A stretch of DNA of 64,000 nucleotides from Mycobacterium paragordonae. GTDB taxonomy: Bacteria > Actinomycetota > Actinomycetes > Mycobacteriales > Mycobacteriaceae. Shown one piece after another: positions 40,969 to 48,781 of the stretch. Position 1 is the stretch's first letter. Every line of letters begins with the position of its first letter. Both the position numbers and the translations under genes were made by a program. The stretch spans positions 5,828,001-5,892,000 of the forward strand of contig NZ_CP025546.1 in the NCBI RefSeq assembly GCF_003614435.1, given 5' to 3'. The notes beneath the pieces were generated by a model, which had not been told where the DNA came from, did no database searches, and saw nothing but the letters and a program-made list of their open reading frames with translations.

Positions 40969-42193
40969 AGGGGTAGTCGGTCAATCGAATCGAGCCTTCC
41001 TCGGTGATCACCAGGACCTCTTCACTGCGATAGCCGCCGGTTCCGTCTTCCCACACCACCGGTTCCAGCACCAGCACCATGCCCGGCTGCAGCACGAAGT
41101 TCTCGTCGAACTCCTCGCCGAGATCCGTTCCGATCATCGGCATTTCGGCCGCATTCACCCCGATGCCGTGGCCCAGGTAGAAATGCGGCAGCCAGGGTCG
41201 GGTGCCATCGTTGGCCGCGATCGCCGCCCGGCCCAGATCGGCGGCGGTGGCGCCGGCGCGGGCCACGCCCAGTACCGCGTCCATGATCGCGCGCCACCTG
41301 TGGAACTGCGCCTGCTGGCGCGGCGACGGGTCCTGCCCGACGATCCAGGTGCGGCCGAAATCGGAGCAGTAGCCGGCGTAGGTGATGCTGACGTCGGTCC
41401 AGAGCACGTCGCCCTTGGCAAGTTCGCGTTCGGTGCTCAATAGCGGCAGCGCCAGGTCGCCGTGAGTCGTCCAGACGCCCTCGGCCCTGCTGTGCGGCAT
41501 CACCTGCCAGATCGGTTCCAGCATGCTGGTCATCGCGCCCAACTCGAAGGCCCGGCGCACAAATCGGGCCGACAGATCGATCTGGCGGATTCCGGGTGCC
41601 AGCGCCTTGTGCACCTCGACCATCGCCTCGTCGGTGATGCGGACGGCGGTGCGGATGCAGGCCAGCTCATCCGGCGTCTTGATCACCTTGGCGGCGCTGA
41701 TCACCGCGGCCGCGTCGACGGGAAAGCCGCTGGGAAACAACGTGTTCCGGGCACGTGACATGGCTCCGGTCAGTTCGTCGGCCGCGACCGTGGCACCACC
41801 CGGTACCAGCTCGGCCAGCACCCGCGCGAAATCGGCAACCCCCTCGTCGAATTCGAGGTAGACCGGGCGGTGCAGGTGGTCGGCCGGCAGCTCGGACTCC
41901 TGCGCAGCACCCTCGCGGAACGGCAGGAACAAGTGCGGCCACTCGTCGTCGGCGAGCACCACCGCCACCGGCCGCTCGACATAGGACAGGCCGGCGTCAC
42001 CGAGCGGCCAACTGGTTCCGGTGGCGTAGACCACCGCATTGTTGCCGAGCAGCACCAGGGCGTCGACACCCCGCTCGGTCATCGCCGCACGCAACCGCGC
42101 CCCGGTCTCGCGGCGCATCCGGGATAGATCGGGAGTCTCCGGTATGGCCAGTCCGCTGTCCTGTTGCGCGAAAGTAGTCCCCAAAGTAGTCAC
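40949..42193 (-). CDS. M24 family metallohydrolase (Xaa-Pro aminopeptidase/creatinase-like)
   Basis: This 414-residue M24 protein keeps all five metal ligands: D267 and D278 (TDVSITYAGYCSDFGRTW), H342 (LGHGIGV), E377 (VLEPVVW) and E391. An N-terminal creatinase-like domain precedes the catalytic half. Family members cut Xaa-Pro bonds or C-N bonds of small molecules. In an operon of ring-degradation genes a C-N or C-C hydrolase role is more likely than peptide digestion. GTG 42193 overlaps the amidohydrolase stop (GTGA); the long frame further upstream is only overlap. Confidence 0.8.
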   Translation of the reverse strand: MTTLGTTFAQQDSGLAIPETPDLSRMRRETGARLRAAMTERGVDALVLLGNNAVVYATGTSWPLGDAGLSYVERPVAVVLADDEWPHLFLPFREGAAQESELPADHLHRPVYLEFDEGVADFARVLAELVPGGATVAADELTGAMSRARNTLFPSGFPVDAAAVISAAKVIKTPDELACIRTAVRITDEAMVEVHKALAPGIRQIDLSARFVRRAFELGAMTSMLEPIWQVMPHSRAEGVWTTHGDLALPLLSTERELAKGDVLWTDVSITYAGYCSDFGRTWIVGQDPSPRQQAQFHRWRAIMDAVLGVARAGATAADLGRAAIAANDGTRPWLPHFYLGHGIGVNAAEMPMIGTDLGEEFDENFVLQPGMVLVLEPVVWEDGTGGYRSEEVLVITEEGSIRLTDYPYDPYVD

Positions 42194-43347
42194 AGCCCCA
42201 GAAATTCGGTGATGTTGCCGCTGACGATCCGGGCGGCGTTGTCTGGGCCGACGGCTTCGACGACGGCCGCCAGCGACTTCTCGGAGTATCCGTAGGTGCT
42301 TTCGTTGTGCGGGTAGTCCGACGACCACATCACCTTGTCGACCCCGATCCGGTCGATCAGCTCCAGGCCCAGCGGGTCGACCATGAACGAGGCGCTCATG
42401 TGGGTGTCCCAGTAGTAGCGGACATCGTGTTCGAGCGGTCGGTTGAACATGTGCTGGTAGGACGCCACCAGGTGTTCGGCGTCCTGCAGGGCCCACGGCA
42501 CCCACGCGATCCCGCCCTCGAACCAGCCGATCCGCAGCGCTGGGTGCTGGTCGAGGATGCCGCCGAAGATGTACTTGGAGAACGTTTCCCGGAAGCCGTC
42601 GATGTTGATCATCATTCCGACGACGACGCTGTTGAACTCGCACGGGCTCTTCGGCGGGGTCTCCCCGATGTGGTGCGTCACCGGAAGGCCGGCGGCCTCG
42701 ATCTCGTCCCAGACGGCGCTCATGGAGGTGCAGGAGTAGTCGATGGGGTTGCCGTCGTCGTCCTTGCCGGGGTTCAGCGGCATCAGGAATGTCTTGAGTC
42801 CCAGTGACTTCAACTCGGCGAGCGTTCTGCGGGTGCCCTCGGGGTCCCACCAGTTGATCAGGCCCGCGCCGTAGAAGTGGCCGTTGGAGCGCTCCTGCAG
42901 CTCGGCGATGTACTCGTTGTAGATGCGGAAGGTGAGTTCGCGAAGTTTCTTGTCCGGGTAGTGGAACAACGCCAGTACCGCATTGGGGAAGGCGAGTTCT
43001 TTGTCGACGCCGTCTTCCCGCAGCTCCTGGATCCTGGCCTCGATGTTGGTGCTGGCCGCGCCGGGCAGATCGTCGTACTGCATCAGGACGGCGCTGAAGT
43101 CACCCGGCAGGAACGACTGTCCCTTGCGGCCAACCTGATACGCGCCCTCCTCGTACCAGATGCGGGGCGCCTTGTCCTTCAGGTCTTCGGGGAAGCGTTC
43201 GTAGAAGATGTCGGCCGCCAGTGAAATGTGGTTGTCGGCCGAGAACACCTCGGTCCCGCCCGGCAGGCCCACGTTGCTGCCGAGCGCGTGCCCCTTGCGG
43301 TCCTTGGGTGCGCCGAAGCCTTTTGGCGGGTACAGAGTGCTTGTCAT
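42190..43347 (-). CDS. Amidohydrolase-2 family enzyme
   Basis: This 385-residue amidohydrolase-2 protein has the N-terminal ADNHISLAADIF near 33-44, LPVTHHIGE near 211-219, and C-terminal WSSDYPHNEST near 341-351 with the catalytic Asp kept. Its relatives include decarboxylases and TIM-barrel hydrolases of polycyclic or terpenoid degradation clusters. ATG 43347 with AAAGG is preferred. It follows a P450 gene by 13 bases in the long leftward operon and may act on the hydroxylated product. Confidence 0.85.
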   Translation of the reverse strand: MTSTLYPPKGFGAPKDRKGHALGSNVGLPGGTEVFSADNHISLAADIFYERFPEDLKDKAPRIWYEEGAYQVGRKGQSFLPGDFSAVLMQYDDLPGAASTNIEARIQELREDGVDKELAFPNAVLALFHYPDKKLRELTFRIYNEYIAELQERSNGHFYGAGLINWWDPEGTRRTLAELKSLGLKTFLMPLNPGKDDDGNPIDYSCTSMSAVWDEIEAAGLPVTHHIGETPPKSPCEFNSVVVGMMINIDGFRETFSKYIFGGILDQHPALRIGWFEGGIAWVPWALQDAEHLVASYQHMFNRPLEHDVRYYWDTHMSASFMVDPLGLELIDRIGVDKVMWSSDYPHNESTYGYSEKSLAAVVEAVGPDNAARIVSGNITEFLGL

Positions 43348-43360
43348 CGTTGACCTTTCG

Positions 43361-44617
43361 TTACCAGGTAACCGGTAGTTCGTAGACGCCGAAGGCGAGG
43401 CGGTCGTGTTTGAACGGAATGTCTTCCAGCGTTGCCGCCAGTTGCAGGGTGGGGATGCGCCGGAACAGGGTGCGGAAGACGATCTGCATTTCGGCCCGGG
43501 CCAACTGCTGGCCGACGCACTGGTGCCGGCCGTAGCCGAAGGCCACATTGCGGTCGGCTCCGGAGCGGTGCAGGTACAGGCGTTCGGGTTCGGTGAAGGC
43601 GTGGGCGTCCCAGTTCGCCGGGGCCAGGTCGATGATGATGCCCTCGCCGGCGCGGATCACTTCGCCGGCGACGGCGATATCCTCGACGGCGACCCGGCGC
43701 TGCCCGTTCTGGATGATGCTGAGGTAGCGCAGCAGTTCCTCGACGGCATTGGCGACGATCTTCGGATCGTCGGCGTCGCGGATGGCCGGCAACTGATCCG
43801 GGTTTTCCAGCAGCGCAAGCACTCCGAGGCCGAGCATGTTGGCAGTGGTCTCGTGGCCGGCGATCAGCAGCCCGGTCGCCAACTGGGCTGCCTCCTTCAC
43901 GCTGAGCTCACCGGCTTTGACCCGCTCGGCCAGATCGGAAACCGCATCCTCGGCCGGGGTCTCCATTTTGGTCTGCACCAGATCGGCCAGGTATTTGTTC
44001 AGGCTCATCGCGCCTTTAAGGGTGTCGTCGCCCGTCGCATAGCGGGCCAGCCCGACATTGGCGTGGTGCTGGAACATTTCGGCGTCCTCGTAGGGGACGC
44101 CGAGCAGCTCACTGATAACCAGCGACGGCACTGGGAGCGCCAGAGCGGTGACGATGTCGGCCGGCTTGGGTCCGGCCAGCATGGCGTCGATGTGCTCGTC
44201 GGTGATCTGCTGGATCGCCGGCCGCAGCCCCTCGACCCGCCGAAACGTGAAGGGCTTGGACAGCATTCGCCGAAATCGCGTGTGCTCCTCGCCGTCGGAG
44301 GTGAACACCGACCGCGGGCGCTTGTGCACCGTGGCCACCATCCCGGCATTCCAGTGCGGGAAGCCGGGCAGCCGGTCGTCGACGCTGACCCGCGAGTCCG
44401 AAAACAGTTCGCGGCACTGCTCGTAACCCGTGATGAGCCACGGGGTGCTGCCGTCCCAGATCCGCACTCGCGACAGTGGCCTGGCTTCGGCCAGTGTCAT
44501 CACCCCGGGTGGTGGGGCGAACGGGCAACCGGCCGCGCGCGGCATCGGATACTCGGGAACGTCGGCGGCCGTTTCCGTGGTGCTACTCGCCATGGACGCC
44601 GGGGAGGTCTCGGACAC
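43361..44617 (-). CDS. Cytochrome P450
   Basis: This 418-residue P450 resembles the CYP105/CYP107 type of actinobacteria: DGEEHTRFRRMLSKPFTFRRVE near 108-129, I-helix LIAGHETTAN near 250-259, ExxR in EELLRYLSI near 293-301, and heme loop AFGYGRHQCVGQQLAR near 357-372. Such enzymes often take polyketides, terpenoids or xenobiotics. GTG 44617 has GGAG upstream. The ferredoxin gene immediately before it (gap 3 bases) supplies electrons, reversing the usual P450-then-ferredoxin order. Confidence 0.92.
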   Translation of the reverse strand: MSETSPASMASSTTETAADVPEYPMPRAAGCPFAPPPGVMTLAEARPLSRVRIWDGSTPWLITGYEQCRELFSDSRVSVDDRLPGFPHWNAGMVATVHKRPRSVFTSDGEEHTRFRRMLSKPFTFRRVEGLRPAIQQITDEHIDAMLAGPKPADIVTALALPVPSLVISELLGVPYEDAEMFQHHANVGLARYATGDDTLKGAMSLNKYLADLVQTKMETPAEDAVSDLAERVKAGELSVKEAAQLATGLLIAGHETTANMLGLGVLALLENPDQLPAIRDADDPKIVANAVEELLRYLSIIQNGQRRVAVEDIAVAGEVIRAGEGIIIDLAPANWDAHAFTEPERLYLHRSGADRNVAFGYGRHQCVGQQLARAEMQIVFRTLFRRIPTLQLAATLEDIPFKHDRLAFGVYELPVTW

Positions 44618-44620
44618 GAC

Positions 44621-44815
44621 TCACTCCTCAATGTGGATGGCCAGCGCCGGGCAGAACGCGGCGGCTTTGCGGGTGGCCTCGGCCTGCTCGGCAGGTGGAT
44701 TCGGGTTGAGTAACACGACGACGCCGTCCTCATCGCGCTGGTCGAAGACTTCCGGCGCGTTCATCACACAGTTGCCCGATGATGCGCAAACGTCTTGATC
44801 AACAGAGACTTTCAT
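44621..44815 (-). CDS. Ferredoxin, CxxSxxC(x)nCP type
   Basis: This 64-residue ferredoxin has C10-ASSGN-C16 and C55-P. The variable residue is Ser13. The segment APEVFDQRDEDGVV after the second Cys is typical of P450 donors. ATG 44815 overlaps the TetR stop by 4 bases (ATGA), and the P450 start follows its stop by 3 bases, so regulator, ferredoxin and P450 share one message. Confidence 0.9.
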   Translation of the reverse strand: MKVSVDQDVCASSGNCVMNAPEVFDQRDEDGVVVLLNPNPPAEQAEATRKAAAFCPALAIHIEE

Positions 44816-45483
44816 CGAGCCGGCTCGCCATCCGCCACGGTGACGGGCGCCAGCCACAGTCCAACGATGGCGTCGATGAGACCGGTCGCGGCGGCCCGCC
44901 AGGACGCCCGCGGCATCGAGGTGCCTTCGGCCAGAGCACGTTCCAGATCTGCGCAGGTATGCATCAACAGGTTGCGCGCCATGATGTTTCGCTCGTATCG
45001 GACGGCCACCGGCAGTTCCGGAAGGCAGCTGTTGATGCCGTCGATGACCTGGACCAGTGACGACGAGCTGAGCGCGTCCTTGACCACGATGTTGTGATAC
45101 GCCGGGTCGGTCATGGCCTGCGCGGCGAACCGGGCATACCAGGTGGGGTTGCCGAGATTCTCCAGGTGCTCGGTGAGCGGACAGACCAGGCACGCGACCC
45201 AGTCCCGCATCCCGGCGGACTCGGGCAGGGCGGCCACCATCTGTTCGCGCAACTCCTCGACGGGGCCGCGATGTTTCTCCTCGATGGCCCGGACCAGGTC
45301 GGCTTTGGTGCCGAAGTGATAGCCGACCGCGGCGTTATTGCCCTGTCCGGCGGCCTCGCTGACCTGCCGGTTGGACACCGCGAACACCCCGTGTTCGGCG
45401 AACAATCGCTCGGCTGCGACCAAGATGGCCTCTTGCGTGGAGCTGGCCCGCTCGCCGCGAACAGCCCGCCCGACTGTGGTCAT
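44812..45483 (-). CDS. TetR family transcriptional regulator
   Basis: This 223-residue TetR regulator has its DNA-binding domain near 15-63 with NRQVSEAAGQGNNAAVGYHFGTKADLV; GNNAAVGYHFG is a variant of the usual recognition helix. A long helical C-terminal domain follows. ATG 45483. A palindrome TTAAGTCAA-N4-TTGATTTAA lies 28 bases upstream and an almost identical one lies in front of an SDR gene at 48696, so this protein probably controls both itself with the downstream P450 operon and that SDR. Confidence 0.88.
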   Translation of the reverse strand: MTTVGRAVRGERASSTQEAILVAAERLFAEHGVFAVSNRQVSEAAGQGNNAAVGYHFGTKADLVRAIEEKHRGPVEELREQMVAALPESAGMRDWVACLVCPLTEHLENLGNPTWYARFAAQAMTDPAYHNIVVKDALSSSSLVQVIDGINSCLPELPVAVRYERNIMARNLLMHTCADLERALAEGTSMPRASWRAAATGLIDAIVGLWLAPVTVADGEPAR

Positions 45484-45511
45484 ACCACCCAGTCAACCGC
45501 GCCCAACACTA

Positions 45512-45533
45512 TTAAGTCAAGCGATTGATTTAA
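45512..45533. promoter_or_regulatory. Probable TetR operator TTAAGTCAA-N4-TTGATTTAA (copy 1)
   Basis: The arms pair with one mismatch around GCGA. It lies between the DoxX and TetR genes, overlapping the DoxX stop codon, and its flanks (ATTAAGTCAAGC...GATTTAAACC) match copy 2 at 48723 almost base for base. Confidence 0.7.
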
Positions 45534-45940
45534 ACCGTTCCGCGTCGCCCCTGACGCCTCCGGTACGCGGCCCACGCGCCCGTGCACCAGAGCGCCCAGA
45601 TCACCAGCAGCGGCTGGAACAACAGCCGGATGCCTCGGGCAAGATCGGAGTTGAGACCGAACGCGTTTGCGTGCGAGGCGAATTGGGCGATGTTGCCGGG
45701 AAACACCAGGACGAAGAACACCGCTGCCACCCACCCCACGGTGACCTGCCACCGCGTCAGCACCAGCAGGGCCGTCCCGAGAACGATCTCCACCACCCCG
45801 GAAGCGATCACGACCAAGTCGGCGCTCAGCGGCAACCACCGCGGCACCTGGGCATAGAACGAGGTGCGCGCGAAACTCAGGTGGGCGACCCCGGCAAAAA
45901 TCAGGAAGCCGCCGAGTACCAGGCGGCCGATGGATCTCAC
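45530..45940 (-). CDS. DoxX-like membrane protein
   Basis: This 136-residue integral membrane protein has about four hydrophobic helices (residues 5-22, 38-61, 66-84 and 105-124) and the DoxX-type N-terminus RLVLGGFLIFAGVAHLSF. Relatives associate with redox enzymes or thiol homeostasis, but most are untested. The C-terminus is Arg-rich (YRRRQGRRG), consistent with a cytoplasmic end. GTG 45940 overlaps the stop of the SDR gene by one base, so it is co-transcribed with that SDR. Confidence 0.75.
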   Translation of the reverse strand: MRSIGRLVLGGFLIFAGVAHLSFARTSFYAQVPRWLPLSADLVVIASGVVEIVLGTALLVLTRWQVTVGWVAAVFFVLVFPGNIAQFASHANAFGLNSDLARGIRLLFQPLLVIWALWCTGAWAAYRRRQGRRGTV

Positions 45941-46764
45941 TAGCGTCCGGATTGGAAGCGCGCCGTCATGGGCCCCAGGATGCGCTGATAGCCCGCCGGC
46001 GCCAGACGCACCAGCAAGTCATAGGCTTTGGCGTCCGGACCCACCACCACCCGCCCCTTCTTCTTGCGGACCGCCCGCAGAATGATCCGCGCGGCTCTTT
46101 CGGCGCTGGTGATGGCGACCTTGTTGAAGACCCGCACGGCGGTTTCCTTATCGAGGCCTTCGGCATGTCCGGCGTTGGCCGCGATCGCCGTCTTGACGTA
46201 GCCAGGGTGCACGACCGTGACGGCGACCGGATGGCCGGCGATCGCCATCTCCTGGCGCAGCGCCTCGGAGAAACCGCGCACCGCGAACTTGGCGGAGTTG
46301 TAGGCGGCCTGACCCGGGACGCCGAACAGACCGAACATGCTGGACATGTTGACGACGTGGCCGTCGCCGGACGCGATCAGGTGCGGCAGGAAGGCTTTCG
46401 TTCCGTTGACCACGCCCCAGTAGTCGACGTCCATCACCTTTTCGATGTCCTTGAACCGGCTGACCTCGACGTCGCCGAGGAACGCGATGCCCGCGATGTT
46501 GTAGATCTGATGCACGATTCCGAAGTGGGCGTTGACCGTGTCGGCGTAGGCGAGGAAGGCCTCGCGCTCGGTGACGTCGAGCCGGTCCGCCCGCACCGGG
46601 GCACCCATCCGCCGGATGAGCTCCTCGGTCTGCCCGAGGCCGTCGACGTCGAGATCGCTGATCGCCAGCCGCGCTCCGGAGCGGGCCAGTTCCAACGCCA
46701 GCGCCCTGCCGATGCCCGAACCGGCTCCCGTGACGACTGCGACCTTGCCCGCGAAACCGTCCAT
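45940..46764 (-). CDS. Short-chain dehydrogenase/reductase
   Basis: This 274-residue SDR has VVTGAGSGIGRAL near 10-22, YNIAGI near 87-92 (replacing NNAG), Ser in NMSSMFG, and YNSAK near 151-155. The C-terminal half (RAVRKKKGRVVVGPDAKAYDLLVRLAP) matches SDRs related to acyl-CoA or fatty-aldehyde reductases in mycobacteria, which are often basic at this point. ATG 46764 has GGGAGG 6 bases upstream. A tandem 17-base repeat lies directly upstream. Confidence 0.82.
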   Translation of the reverse strand: MDGFAGKVAVVTGAGSGIGRALALELARSGARLAISDLDVDGLGQTEELIRRMGAPVRADRLDVTEREAFLAYADTVNAHFGIVHQIYNIAGIAFLGDVEVSRFKDIEKVMDVDYWGVVNGTKAFLPHLIASGDGHVVNMSSMFGLFGVPGQAAYNSAKFAVRGFSEALRQEMAIAGHPVAVTVVHPGYVKTAIAANAGHAEGLDKETAVRVFNKVAITSAERAARIILRAVRKKKGRVVVGPDAKAYDLLVRLAPAGYQRILGPMTARFQSGR

Positions 46765-46798
46765 GGCAGACCTCCCGATCATCGAGTACACCGCACGT

Positions 46799-46864
46799 CG
46801 ATGCACCGATCAATACGATGCACCGATCAATACGATGCACCGAGTCAATACGCTGCACCGATCA
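46799..46864. repeat. Tandem 17-18 base repeat, 3.8 copies
   Basis: CGATGCACCGATCAATA occurs at 46799-46815 and 46816-46832, then CGATGCACCGAGTCAATA at 46833-46850 and CGCTGCACCGATCA at 46851-46864. Each unit contains TGCACCG and the joints give TGCAYCG-N7-CGRTGCA, a loose dyad. It lies just upstream of the SDR start at 46764 and overlaps the esterase stop codon. It could be a multi-site operator or a simple slipped-strand expansion. Confidence 0.75.
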
Positions 46865-47764
46865 GGTGGTGGCCCGGGCGACGTGCTCGGCAATCCGGGC
46901 ATAGCTGGCGCGGGTGACGTCGGCCGCGCCGCTCATGATGTTGTAGCCGTGATCGACGCCGGGCACCTCGTAATACTCGGCCAGCGCCCCGGCGGCCTGC
47001 AGCTTGTCGGCATACCTGCGGGCTTCGCCGCGAAGCCGGTCATGTTCGGCCGTGACCACCAGGGCGGGCGCAATGCCCGCAATACCGTCGGCGTTGCCGT
47101 CCCAGGCCGGCGACGCCAGGCGGTCGCGCCGCCGCGCGGGATCGGGTATGTAGGCGGTGTCGAAGACCTCGCCCATCCATGGCTTCATGATCGCCCGGCG
47201 GCCGATCGTCGAGGGCTTGGCTCCGGTCGGTGTCACCAGGTCAAGCGGTGCGTAGTGCAGCACCTGCAGGGCGATGCGGGGGCCGTCGTTCTCCAGCGCG
47301 AGCCGGGCGGCCGCTGCGCTGAGGTTGCCGCCGGCGCTCTGGCCGCCCACACACAACCGGGTCCCGTCCCACTCCCGTGCGGGGTCTGCGGCCCAGCACA
47401 CCACGTCGTAAATCTGTTGCGGCGCAGCGGGAAAGCGGTGACCGGGCGCCAGGACGTAACCGACGTTGACCACCACCACGCCGGTGTTGGCGGCCAGATA
47501 CCGGCACCACGGGTCGTCCTGTTCGGGGTGGCCGACGACGAATCCGCCGCCGTGCACGTTGACGTAGACCGGGGGCCGCGTCGTGCCCTCAGCAGGGTGG
47601 TAAACGTCCGCGCTCGCGTCGCCGTACCGGGTGGGGATGCTGACCCGCGAAGTGCGGCCGGCGATCTCCGGGAACCGCACGGCAGCCTTCGGAGCCGGGC
47701 GCACGGCGGCGGCGAACACGCGCGCCAACGCGTCAGCGACGACTTGATTCGACAGCAGCGACAA
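46862..47764 (-). CDS. Alpha/beta hydrolase, hormone-sensitive-lipase (LipR/HSL) family
   Basis: This 300-residue esterase of the HSL family has the oxyanion motif NVHGGGFVVG near 69-78, the nucleophile elbow GGQSAGGN near 140-147, the catalytic Asp in VTAEHDRLRGEA near 239-250, and His in VPGVDHGYN near 267-275. All family catalytic residues are present, so it is an active carboxylesterase for short or bulky esters. The start is TTG 47764, 9 bases after GGGGAGG; an overlapping ATG is out of frame. Next downstream is the SDR at 46764. Confidence 0.85.
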   Translation of the reverse strand: MSLLSNQVVADALARVFAAAVRPAPKAAVRFPEIAGRTSRVSIPTRYGDASADVYHPAEGTTRPPVYVNVHGGGFVVGHPEQDDPWCRYLAANTGVVVVNVGYVLAPGHRFPAAPQQIYDVVCWAADPAREWDGTRLCVGGQSAGGNLSAAAARLALENDGPRIALQVLHYAPLDLVTPTGAKPSTIGRRAIMKPWMGEVFDTAYIPDPARRRDRLASPAWDGNADGIAGIAPALVVTAEHDRLRGEARRYADKLQAAGALAEYYEVPGVDHGYNIMSGAADVTRASYARIAEHVARATT

Positions 47765-47821
47765 CGATCCATTCCTCCCCGGCGTCAGACTCTACCGTGC
47801 CATGGCCGGGTGCCCACCCTC

Positions 47822-47883
47822 CGCCGAGCGTGAACTGAGGGCGATGAAATCGCGAAAAAGCCACCGTGAGTTCACGTTCGGCG
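47822..47883. terminator. Palindromic repeat after the SDR gene, probable terminator
   Basis: CGCCGAGCGTGAACT (47822-47836) pairs with AGTTCACGTTCGGCG (47869-47883) with one mismatch over 15 bases. This is the clearest member of the GCCGAGCGTGAA repeat family. It follows the SDR gene (-) by 7 bases and precedes the esterase. Confidence 0.65.
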
Positions 47884-47889
47884 CGAACG

Positions 47890-48696
47890 TCAGGACGGCC
47901 GGCGTGGCCTGCTCACCTTGCCGGCGACGGTTCCCCCATCGACCGGAAGCACCGTGCCGGTGACGTAACGCGATCGGTCGGTGGCGAAATACAGAGCCGC
48001 CTCGGCGACATCGTCGGGTGTGCCCTCGCGTTTCAGCGGCCGGTCGTCACGCATTCCCTGCCGGATCCGCGCCTCGAACCGCTCGAGCTCCGCGGGATCG
48101 AGGTCCCCGGCCGAGGAGGCCAGGATCGGCGTCGGGATGTTGCCCGGCGCGATCGCGTTGACACGAATCTCGTGCTGCGCCAACTCGATTGCGGCGGACT
48201 TGGTGAATTGGATGACCGCGGCCTTGGATGCCCGGTACACCATCACACCGCCGCCGGCCTGGATGCCACCGATCGAGGTCAGGTTGACGATGGATCCGCC
48301 GCCATGGCCGGCCATGTGCCGGGCGGCATCTCGGGTACCGGCCATCACTCCGAGGACGTTGACTCCCATCACCCGGTGGAAGTCGGACAGGTCGTCGTCG
48401 AGCAGGCGGCGCAGCCTCCCGGACACGCCGGCGTTGTTCACCATGACGTGCAGACCCCCGAACTTCGCCACCGTCGCCGCCACCAGCGCCCCGACCTGGT
48501 CGGGATCGGAGACGTCCGTACGCACGAAGATCGCGTCATCTCCCAGGGCCGCGGCCAGTGCCTCACCGCCGTCAACATCGACGTCCGCGATGACAACACG
48601 CGCCCCTTCGGCGGCGAACCGCTGGGCTATCCCACGACCGAGGCCGGAGGCCGCGCCGGTGACGATCGCGACCCGCCCCGGCAATTCGTTGACCAC
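47890..48696 (-). CDS. Short-chain dehydrogenase/reductase
   Basis: This 268-residue SDR has IVTGAASGLGRG near 11-22, NNAGV near 87-91, Ser in NLTSIGG, and YRASK near 149-153, with the C-terminal TGTVLPVDGG. GTG 48696 is the likely start; ATG 48723 would put the operator inside the reading frame and has no ribosome site. The palindrome at 48723 lies 26 bases upstream and matches the one ahead of the TetR gene at 45483, so the two are probably co-regulated. Confidence 0.83.
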   Translation of the reverse strand: MVNELPGRVAIVTGAASGLGRGIAQRFAAEGARVVIADVDVDGGEALAAALGDDAIFVRTDVSDPDQVGALVAATVAKFGGLHVMVNNAGVSGRLRRLLDDDLSDFHRVMGVNVLGVMAGTRDAARHMAGHGGGSIVNLTSIGGIQAGGGVMVYRASKAAVIQFTKSAAIELAQHEIRVNAIAPGNIPTPILASSAGDLDPAELERFEARIRQGMRDDRPLKREGTPDDVAEAALYFATDRSRYVTGTVLPVDGGTVAGKVSRPRRPS

Positions 48697-48722
48697 CCGT
48701 CGAGTTAATCGGGACCACCTCA

Positions 48723-48744
48723 TTAAGTCAAGCAGTTGATTTAA
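48723..48744. promoter_or_regulatory. Probable TetR operator TTAAGTCAA-N4-TTGATTTAA (copy 2)
   Basis: The arms are identical to copy 1 at 45512; only the 4-base centre differs (GCAG for GCGA). It sits in the divergent gap between an SDR gene (-) and a LuxR-type gene (+), so the TetR protein encoded at 44812 could control both. Confidence 0.7.
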
Positions 48745-48781
48745 ACCATTGGTGCGCGCGGTCGGTAAGGTCAAACTCCAA

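Noticed and set aside
40949..42850. N-terminal extension of the M24 gene to 42850
   Set aside because: The extra 219 residues overlap the amidohydrolase gene in another frame and are Arg-rich. GTG 42193 with a 4-base overlap is the natural start.
46799..46864. Short CRISPR array
   Set aside because: The units are contiguous with no spacers, only 17-18 bases long, and no cas gene is present.
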